Below are positions 34,201-40,247 of a DNA stretch of 40,247 bases, one piece after another. Every line of letters starts with the position of its first letter. Position 1 is the first letter of the stretch. The notes under the pieces are model-generated. The model was not told where the DNA came from. It searched no databases and saw nothing but the letters and a program-made list of their open reading frames with translations. The translations under genes were made by a program, and so were the position numbers. Source of the DNA: Lingula anatina (taxonomy: Eukaryota; Brachiopoda; Lingulata; Lingulida; Lingulidae); the NCBI RefSeq assembly GCF_001039355.2, contig NW_019774748.1, forward strand, positions 485,956 to 526,202, read 5' to 3'.

Positions 34201-37200
34201 ATAATAGTCTATATTTGTTAATCTATGTACGTATACTGGAAGTATGATGCTTAACATTAACTATAGGAAAACTTTCCAACGGTGAAGCTAATCAACTATC
34301 ATTAAACATCAAATAATAATTACGTATTGACGACTACATTAACTGTAAAATAATTTTAATGCCAATGTTCCATTTAAGGTTTGGATGGAGGTTACAGACT
34401 TGAGAGATACGAAAACTGTTGTGGTATATGGTTTTAGCGATGATGTAAAAGAGGCTGCGAAGCAGATAACGCATCATTTGGGACAGAAACCAGTTGCAAG
34501 CGAAACTATGTCGATTCTCCCCGGCCAGGCGGAATATATAATCAAATTTAAAGGTGAAGTATTTCCAACTGATTTATGCAGTATATACACCTCGGTTTTT
34601 TAACTTATATACACCGCGTTTAAATTTTTCTGTTGCACCATTGGTTATAGACCTGACCGCTGAATTTTTTAACATTCAATAGTATCCGAGATTAAGAAGT
34701 TGGAGAAGGACAAAAGAGTGCAAATTATAATCAACGGGGACAACGGGGAGTTGATTATCCAGGGCCCAACTGATAAAGTAAGTACACACAAGAGGAAATT
34801 ACTAAAAAAGGTCAACTTAAACACTGATGCTCTTTTGATAAAAAGGGTTCCATGTACTAAATCCATTACTATTTATGTATTTCTATACGTTTGATTCAGA
34901 CTGATTTTCCTAAGAAGGAATTAAAGCTAACGTTGCGTATATTTGAAATGAATATATTTAATAAATGCTCTTTAGAAAGCGTCTTCATCGTGTCTTTTGT
35001 TGTAGATCCATGAAGCTGAGTCATCACTAAAGGCATTTGTTGACAAAATTAAAAACAAACAGGTCGCCATCAAACAGCCAGGTAGGTATATTAAAGAAAG
35101 ATAGAAAAAATATCACCATTACAATGCTTGAGAATAAGTTTAACTACACGTAGGAGAAACAGTGAGCAAGATTTTTTATAACTTTACGTTTTATATTATT
35201 TAATTATTGACTATTATACGATTTGGGTGATTGTAGTGTCATGAAGTAGTATTTTGTTGCGTTCCAAAAATTTCAGGAATGGTTTCAAGCATGCAGAGCG
35301 GTCCCGGGCGCATTTTGCTGGGGGACCTTGAGAAGAAGAACAATGTTTAGGAAAGTTTGGCGTAGTCAAACGACATTTTATGGCGACAACAATCTCCAGA
35401 GCTTATTTATGCACATGGGCATTCTGCACATGCTCAATTGTGCCCTAGAGGGGTAATCTCCTTTGATGCACATGTTGCTACTTATACCATGGGGCATCAC
35501 TGCCTGGCCTCATTTTGCTTGATTCATTCTGTTCACGAGTATGATACAATCAAGCTACAAGTTATCTCAAATCTGCAACTGAAATCTTCAGTTCAAAAAA
35601 TTTCATTTTACCTCTATGAGAACTTTCCAGCAGTTCACTCGATCTGTTGAAGCGTACAGTGACAGATTCTGCACAACTTCAAGCAAGGATTAACAGTACA
35701 ATTGCTGACTGTTACATGAATGCGGTAAGTTTTAGTTTCTCTAGCTATTTAGCAGTTGCAGTTGACAAAACGTTCTTTATCCAGGTGTTGCTTGTTTACT
35801 CGGATAGCGGTCACTGCGACTGCACAAAGCAATTAAGGGTCCTTGCGTGTAGAATCTCCAGTCACCTGAAGACATAGGCGGACGCAACGTCCCGAAATTT
35901 ATTGGATATCACACGGGCACATGCTTTGCCGATTCAGTTACCTACTTTTAGTTTCCCACTTCTATCATATTCCTCGTCAGGCGTTTCACTGTTCAGGGTA
36001 GATACCTTAGCAAAGTAGAGTATCTTGCTCAGTCTGACCTGCACATCATTATAAACCAGCTCAATCCAAAAATCAACCCTCCTTTCCTCATCAACTATTC
36101 GTTTTTGTTATCACTGAAGTTACCATTTACGCNATAAATATAGCTATCAAAGCTGCGGCAAAACCGTCAGTCTCCACCACGGCAATGGTAAATGAGTGAA
36201 TGTTTTTACTCGTCCAATTGAATTAGAGTGATAACTTTGTATAACTTTGATACTGGAACTTGCGTTAAGAACAGTCTTATGACATGTAGGTCAGATGACC
36301 AGTCCATCCAGGTCATCAGCTTGGGAAGGGTCTTAGGTTGAGACTGCAACATCAGTCATTTGCTTACGTAGGTTCCACTATCAGAGTTATTCGAAGTTAT
36401 CAGACAACGGTAAATGTTTGCGTATATTTTACAAAAATTATACAAGTAATGTGTTTTTATACAGTTGTCAGCGTTGCGAACAGCAAAGTTTTGACGATCT
36501 TTTGACGCGTACTCCCAAATAAACTTTGCAGGAATTAGGCGCTTTTTAAAGTAAGGCTCCAATATAAGCTCGTCATTTATTTAGCACTTCTACTTGTCAC
36601 ATCTGTTGTGTTATTTTGCAGTTAACAGCGGCGAGTCCAATGTCGACCGGCAGCTTTACCACGCCCGAAGGCATAAATATAACTTTGGTCGAAGGAAATA
36701 TCGAACAAGAAACGGTTAGTGAACTTGGGACAGAGTTACCCTGGCTAATTCTAATTTTTAAGTATTAGTTATCTAATTTTACTTTTAGTACTAGTAGTCT
36801 TATATTACGTAATGAATAAGCGACAAATATGTAAATCAAAAATGAGAAGCTCTCAGTAAGAGTGTTATCTTTCGTAACAAGGAACCTTTAATTTTGTGGT
36901 CTCTTTATGCTGTTTCTCTTCGTAAACAAGGCTGATGTTATAGTGAACAGCATCAAGTTCGACATGGATCTTAGTGCCGGAAATGTTTCTGCTGCCATTG
37001 CTCATGTTGCTGGACCTCAGCTTCAACAGGTAGGTTACGTTATGGATTTGTTTCAAAAATCAACTTATTGAGTTGAAATGTCGCATAAATTCTGAATTCT
37101 GATTACAGCCAATAGTAATCCCCTGATGCCACCAATAATAAGTGAGATAGGGCTCAATTAGAAACCTTGGGCAATATTTGGCATTTTATTATTCTGATGA

Positions 37201-39341
37201 ATTACAATGATTTTTTATTTGTGATGATAATCATCTACAATTCCCCACAAGGAATGCACGAAGATAGGGAAAATGTCAGCTGGAGAAATGAAGAAGACGG
37301 GTGGCTTCAATCTTCAATGCAAGGAAATCTACCATGTCGTCTGTCCGGATTGGGAACCAGGAAAAGAACAGGTTTGCCTGGTCTTATTTCCCTCATTATT
37401 TCTAGTATTTTTGGTCAATGGTTTATCAAAAACTTCGTACATAATTTAACTTGCTTCCTCTTTTATACCCATGCCTGTAGTTTTGGCACACTTTTGTGAA
37501 ATCTTAGAATTTATGATAAAACTACCTCGATAAGTTTTTCGAACCGTATTATCTTCTTGTTGAAATTAGAACTGTTAAAACTGCAGTGTAACAACATTAC
37601 CTGTCAGCTTTTACCAGTTGCAGTATTTTACGTACTTTTAATTCCAGGTTCTTTCCAGTCTTATGTCACAGTGTTTAGCACAAGCACACCAGGATGGAGT
37701 GTCATCCATAGCATTTCCAACTATTGGAACTGGAAACCTGAAGTTTCCGAAAGAAGCTGTCGCTGACGTTATGTTTAAAGAGGCCGTGCAATTCAGTGCA
37801 AACAACTCGCAGACCAAAGTCAAGGCAAGCGAAAAGCATTTATCTCTCACTCAGTGAATTTAACTATTATTTCATTCATTTTAGCAGCGCAGTATGCACT
37901 TTAAATGACAAACATTTGAAGCCATTTATGTTCTGAAAGGGCCTTTTAATCTTATTGGATGCGTTTTATTTCGTTTTTGCCTCATAGGATATTCGATTTG
38001 TTCTCTATCCCCAAGATGCGCAAAGTATCACTTCTTTTAAGATGAAATTGTTAGAAGTACAGGGGCGGCCAAAAACCGTGCGTATGCGTCGAAGAGGTAG
38101 GTATATTTTAAGTTTCTTTCTTTAAATTATGTTTCAGGTTTTCTTTTCAAATGCAATTTATCAGTACCTGTCATTACTTAATATCAATAATCTGAAAATA
38201 TTACCAAGAGCGCATTGTGGTTTTAGGAAACATGCGCATCAGGTTATAGCATGGTTTCAAATGAATAAATGCCAGTGTTGTAAAGATGGATTTTACAAAT
38301 GTAGTTTTTAATAACTTTCAGTTTCAAAACCAAATACGCCTGGGCTTACTTTAAAGTCAATATCAGCGACATGCACTGAGACCGATCATCATGGCGTTAC
38401 CATTCAAGTCCAACAGGGTGACCTCACAAAAGATAAAGTTGATGTCATAGTAAATACGTCAGATGACAAATTGAGTTAGTTAACTATTATTATTATTATT
38501 ATTATTATTTGTTGTTGTTGTTGTTGTTGTTGTATGAAGATGGTGATTATAATTCCGTTTTAATTGAGTCACTATGTATTTGCAAAATTGTAAATGGTGA
38601 TTAAGCTTGATATCTTTATTATATGGCTATAGATAAGCAGATGTTTATTAGCATATTACTGTTTCGTCTACTGCACGTGCTATTCAGTTCTCTGTTTTTG
38701 TCCATTAAGACTTTGGAAAGCTGGGTGACCACATTGTGCAGCAAGGTGGACAGAGCATAAAGGACGAATGTGACCAACATGCCGGCAATGTACAGAAAGG
38801 GCAGATAATTGTAACAGGTAAGATTCGTTTTATGCTTTTATCAAACAAAAAATGTGCATATGGTGTTGTTATGTTTAAGCATTCAGAAGATTTCCATTGA
38901 TAAAGTTCACAGCAAAGTGAACCAGCAATTTGTCATATTCAAGATTGCATTTGACTGCAACGAAAGAGATTCGCCTTTAAAGATGATACATTTCATGAAA
39001 ATTTTACAATGAAAGGTACCATTGTTTTATAGGTGCTGGAAAATTGCCGTTCAAAAAGGTATACCACATGATTTTGACACACAAAAATTTGATACACCAA
39101 TCCGTGGAAAAGTGCTGCGAACTGGCGGAGAAATTCCGATGTTCTTCCATAAGCTTCCCTGCCATTGGGACAGGTGTGTGCGACAGACAGTTTTAAAAAG
39201 TCTACATTTCCCCCCACTCCAAAAAAATTAGATAATAATAATAAAGAAAAATTAAAGATAAGTAATAATAGAATAAACATGTCTTAATGTACATATATTT
39301 GCAACACCAAATAATTATAAACTACATCAATTCTAAACAAT

Positions 39342-39414
<73 letters not shown>

Positions 39415-40142
39415 TTCGAAGGAAATGCGAACGTGCCTGTGGCCGAGTCAGCCAAAGAGACGATTGACGGCATTCTTGGCTTTGTTGAAAAGACAAAACC
39501 TCGCCATCTTCGGTGCATACGTGTCACTATATTTGACCAGAGACAGGTGGGACAGTACCATAGTGAACTCAGGTGTAGGGGAACGGCGCCGGTGACTGGA
39601 ACAGCCGCAGGTATAATGGGTTTTAGCGATTATATATATTATTACAAATATATTATCAATGAAAAAGGTGTATTTCATATTATGTAAGTGATATTCATGT
39701 ATGGGTGTTATGGTTTTGAATAGAGTATAAGTCACAGATATATTGTTGGTAAAGGATTAATGGTGTGTGTGTGTTTGTGTGTGTTTTTGTTTTGTTTGCT
39801 GTTTATATCATTTATTTCTTTTATAATTAGTTATGGGCAATGGTTTCGTTTTGTGGTAAACGTGATTCGTGTTAAATTTTTATGAACGTATTCAAATTTT
39901 ATGTAAAAGACAAAACAATTTCAGGTTATTGGCGATGTCAAGATAATAATTGTTTTCATGAAATTTGGGTATTTCCCCGATATGATCTCTTGATTTCTAT
40001 CTAATTGTAGGCATTACAATTAAGTCGGAGAAGCCTAACTTTATTGAGCTGTCTTGTAATGCAGTTACTGTTCAAGTCAAGCAGGGCAATGTTATGGACG
40101 ACACTGTTGATATTATTGTGAATACTGTTGACTCCGGACTTA
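30933..40142 (+). CDS. PARP14-like gene, N-terminal part: RRM-like, KH-like and three macrodomains (third partial)
   Basis: Predicted ADP-ribose-binding protein of the PARP14 family, incomplete at the right edge. Nineteen coding exons give 3505 nt, 1168 residues, in unbroken phase. Layout: RRM-like 1 (about 39-115), RRM-like 2 (about 128-180) and RRM-like 3 (about 208-262); a long exon with KH-like repeats and a charged linker (259-615); more KH-like sequence (616-730); macrodomain 1 (about 746-905, VEGNIEQETADVIVN, FPTIGTGNLKFP); macrodomain 2 (about 952-1110, QQGDLTKDKVDVIVN, FPAIGTGNANVP); and the start of macrodomain 3 (1137 on, KQGNVMDDTVDIIVN). In human PARP14 the first macrodomain also starts after about 790 residues of RRM/KH sequence. 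No ADP-ribosyltransferase domain is seen because the gene leaves the window. The start could be Met at 30933 or 30993; each has an acceptor just upstream. Expected in cytoplasm or nucleus in innate immune signalling by family knowledge. Confidence 0.9.
31429..31553 (+). CDS. PARP14-like coding exon 2 (residues 90-131)
   Basis: Acceptor TTATTGCAG, donor AAG|GTAGTG. Ends RRM 1 (RAKVLREKRHTIRGTLVSV) and begins the next (RSVLVK). Confidence 0.85.
31859..31997 (+). CDS. PARP14-like coding exon 3 (residues 132-177, RRM-like 2)
   Basis: Acceptor TCATTTAG, donor AGCG|GTAGTA. Encodes GIPPGTSRETVSHFLEKLAG and SSVLTFDGEIS. Confidence 0.88.
32189..32293 (+). CDS. PARP14-like coding exon 4 (residues 178-212)
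   Basis: Acceptor TTTCTTCAG, donor AAAG|GTAAAT. Encodes SVFTSMTQNISKESFLGTFL and KPNAVLVK, linking RRM 2 and 3. Confidence 0.85.
32444..32581 (+). CDS. PARP14-like coding exon 5 (residues 213-258, RRM-like 3)
   Basis: Acceptor GCTCACAG, donor GACG|GTAAGA. Encodes IKDEQYFKEKLEYYFESKKS and DVVILRNRKAAVVTFQEAD, a clear RRM pattern. Confidence 0.88.
33031..34100 (+). CDS. PARP14-like coding exon 6 (residues 259-615, KH-like repeats)
   Basis: Acceptor TTTACTGTAG, donor TTGTGC|GTAAGT. The 1070-base exon begins VAKRVSENSHTLEGLQLHVS, includes an acidic stretch and a lysine/glutamate-rich helical linker (about residues 443-470), and has several KH-like segments (for example DVQVAPASHNVRVTG and AGVPPGVVVMIRSNEGKIEF). 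The large single exon resembles the organisation in vertebrate PARP14. Confidence 0.9.
34379..34553 (+). CDS. PARP14-like coding exon 7 (residues 616-673)
   Basis: Acceptor CATTTAAG, donor AAAG|GTGAAG. Encodes VWMEVTDLRDTKTVVVYGFS and ILPGQAEYIIKF, KH-like. Confidence 0.85.
34683..34777 (+). CDS. PARP14-like coding exon 8 (residues 674-705)
   Basis: Acceptor TCAATAG, donor AAA|GTAAGT. Encodes SEIKKLEKDKRVQIIINGDN then GELIIQGPTDK. Confidence 0.83.
35006..35081 (+). CDS. PARP14-like coding exon 9 (residues 706-730)
   Basis: Acceptor TTGTTGTAG, donor CCAG|GTAGGT. Encodes IHEAESSLKAFVDKIKNKQ and VAIKQP. Ends in phase 1, which decides the acceptor used for exon 10. Confidence 0.82.
35082..36628 (+). 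other. PARP14-like intron 9, 1.5 kb, with a possible alternative terminal exon
   Basis: More CpG-rich than neighbouring introns. An acceptor TTTCAG at 35275-35276 opens a frame in phase with exon 9 that reads MVSSMQSGPGRILLGDLEKK and stops at TAG 35348-35350. A strong donor GTAAGT at 35725 follows an open segment with no matching acceptor. The remainder may be decayed mobile sequence; I recognise no family. A single N lies at 36133. Confidence 0.45.
36629..36714 (+). CDS. PARP14-like coding exon 10 (residues 731-759, start of macrodomain 1)
   Basis: Encodes SPMSTGSFTTPEGINITLVE then GNIEQET; donor ACG|GTTAGT. Two acceptors lie 7 bases apart (TTTTGCAG at 36621 and TTAACAG at 36628). Only the second is in phase with exon 9's GTAGGT donor. 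Confidence 0.8.
36931..37029 (+). CDS. PARP14-like coding exon 11 (residues 760-792, macrodomain 1)
   Basis: Acceptor GTAAACAAG, donor CAG|GTAGGT. Encodes ADVIVNSIKFDMDLSAGNVS and AIAHVAGPQLQQ, the ADP-ribose pocket start of a PARP9/14-type macrodomain. Confidence 0.93.
37252..37371 (+). CDS. PARP14-like coding exon 12 (residues 793-832, macrodomain 1)
   Basis: Acceptor CCCACAAG, donor CAG|GTTTGC (weak). Encodes ECTKIGKMSAGEMKKTGGFN and KEIYHVVCPDW. Confidence 0.88.
37648..37824 (+). CDS. PARP14-like coding exon 13 (residues 833-891, macrodomain 1)
   Basis: Acceptor AATTCCAG. Encodes CLAQAHQDGVSSIAFPTIGT, the loop that contacts the ADP-ribose phosphates, followed by GNLKFP and more. Ends AAG with a GC donor (GCAAGC). 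Confidence 0.92.
37988..38096 (+). CDS. PARP14-like coding exon 14 (residues 892-927)
   Basis: Acceptor CCTCATAG, donor AGAG|GTAGGT. Encodes DIRFVLYPQDAQSITSFKMK, the last strand and helix of macrodomain 1, then a basic linker. Confidence 0.9.
38322..38474 (+). CDS. PARP14-like coding exon 15 (residues 928-978, start of macrodomain 2)
   Basis: Acceptor AACTTTCAG, donor TTGA|GTTAGT. Encodes a linker and GVTIQVQQGDLTKDKVDVIV then NTSDDKL. Failure to splice would give a stop two codons on. Confidence 0.88.
38484..38533. repeat. (ATT)n-(GTT)n compound microsatellite
   Basis: About nine ATT units followed by about eight GTT units, starting nine bases after the exon 15 donor. Confidence 0.9.
38710..38817 (+). 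CDS. PARP14-like coding exon 16 (residues 979-1014, macrodomain 2)
   Basis: Acceptor CATTAAG, donor ACAG|GTAAGA. Encodes FGKLGDHIVQQGGQSIKDEC and GNVQKGQIIVT. Confidence 0.88.
39033..39173 (+). CDS. PARP14-like coding exon 17 (residues 1015-1061, macrodomain 2)
   Basis: Acceptor TTTTATAG, donor ACAG|GTGTGT. Encodes GAGKLPFKKVYHMIL and CCELAEKFRCSSISFPAIGT, the second phosphate-binding loop. Confidence 0.9.
39345..39412. repeat. (TA)34 microsatellite at the exon 18 acceptor of the PARP14-like gene
   Basis: Uninterrupted AT repeat of 68 bases ending seven bases before the exon 18 acceptor AG (39420-39421). It occupies the whole expected branch-point and polypyrimidine region. Confidence 0.93.
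39422..39610 (+). CDS. PARP14-like coding exon 18 (residues 1062-1124, end of macrodomain 2)
   Basis: Acceptor CCTTCGAAG directly after the (TA)n, donor GCAG|GTATAA. Encodes NANVPVAESAKETIDGILGF and LRCIRVTIFDQRQVGQYHSE, which continue the FPAIGTG loop in phase. Confidence 0.9.
39611..40010 (+). other. PARP14-like intron 18, nothing recognised
   Basis: AT-rich intron of 400 bases with a short GT-rich run near 39762-39784. Confidence 0.6.
40011..40142 (+). CDS. PARP14-like coding exon 19 (residues 1125-1168, start of macrodomain 3)
   Basis: Acceptor CTAATTGTAG, donor CTTA|GTAAGT. Encodes ITIKSEKPNFIELSCNAVTV then QVKQGNVMDDTVDIIVN, the first strand and pocket motif of a third macrodomain. 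The gene continues beyond the window. Confidence 0.9.
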
Positions 40143-40247
40143 GTAAGTAACACTCGTTTTCCAGAGTTCTCAGTAAAGACAACGTGACATTTAAGCCACA
40201 CAATGAGCAATTGATCTTTTTATAGAACATTTTGAATTTTCAGTTTC

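Noticed and set aside
39287-39595. 102-codon frame rich in alternating Ile-Tyr
   Set aside because: It translates the (TA)n microsatellite and runs out of frame through exon 18, whose correct frame continues the macrodomain.

Overview
This is a eukaryotic (metazoan) genomic window. Genes are split by GT-AG introns, GC is low (roughly 35-40% by eye), introns run up to 5.5 kb, and there are many microsatellites, MITE-like inverted-repeat elements and single N bases. The gene content (VCPIP1, PPP1R2, a DTX3L-type E3 ligase and a PARP14-type macrodomain protein) and short words such as TAGGCCTA and ACATGTAC suggest a marine invertebrate, perhaps an echinoderm, hemichordate, cephalochordate or lophotrochozoan. 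I cannot name the species from sequence alone.

Layout. (1) 1-12460, minus strand: the N-terminal two thirds of VCPIP1 (VCIP135), an OTU-type deubiquitinase partner of p97/VCP. Eight coding exons encode about 602 residues in continuous phase; the C-terminal part lies off the left edge. (2) 12461-12961: a ~500 bp head-to-head promoter region shared with PPP1R2, with NRF-1-like and ZNF143-like sites. (3) 12962-22822, plus strand: a complete four-exon PPP1R2 (protein phosphatase inhibitor-2), 174 residues. (4) 22823-26608: the convergent 3' region between PPP1R2 and the next gene. (5) 26609-29557, minus strand: a complete four-exon DTX3L-like E3 ligase of 709 residues that carries a macrodomain in the same chain as its RING and Deltex C-terminal domains. 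(6) 29558-30932: a divergent intergenic region with a good TATA box on the plus strand and a 74-codon upstream ORF on the minus strand. (7) 30933-40142, plus strand: a PARP14-like gene with 19 coding exons in the window (1168 residues, phase-consistent throughout): RRM-like domains, KH-like repeats, macrodomain 1, macrodomain 2 and the start of macrodomain 3. It runs off the right edge, where more macrodomains and possibly WWE and ADP-ribosyltransferase domains would be expected.

How the parts fit. VCPIP1 and PPP1R2 are housekeeping genes sharing a promoter. The DTX3L-like and PARP14-like genes form a second head-to-head pair. In vertebrates DTX3L and PARP9/14/15 sit in one interferon-responsive cluster, and DTX3L binds PARP9. 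Here a DTX3L-type ligase has its own macrodomain and lies beside a PARP14-type gene. This looks like an invertebrate form of the ADP-ribose/ubiquitin innate-immunity module and is the most interesting part of the window.

The rest is intronic or intergenic. It includes a 1.3 kb TIR transposon with apparent 9 bp target duplications (3981-5295), a 288 bp fold-back element (8971-9258), a 169 bp CAGGGGCGGAT-ended MITE (18997-19165), a fragment resembling a common invertebrate repeat (about 25.74-25.93 kb), and two long (TA)n tracts that sit directly at 3' splice sites. All exon boundaries were read by eye from open frames, splice signals and remembered family sequence; none was confirmed with transcripts.
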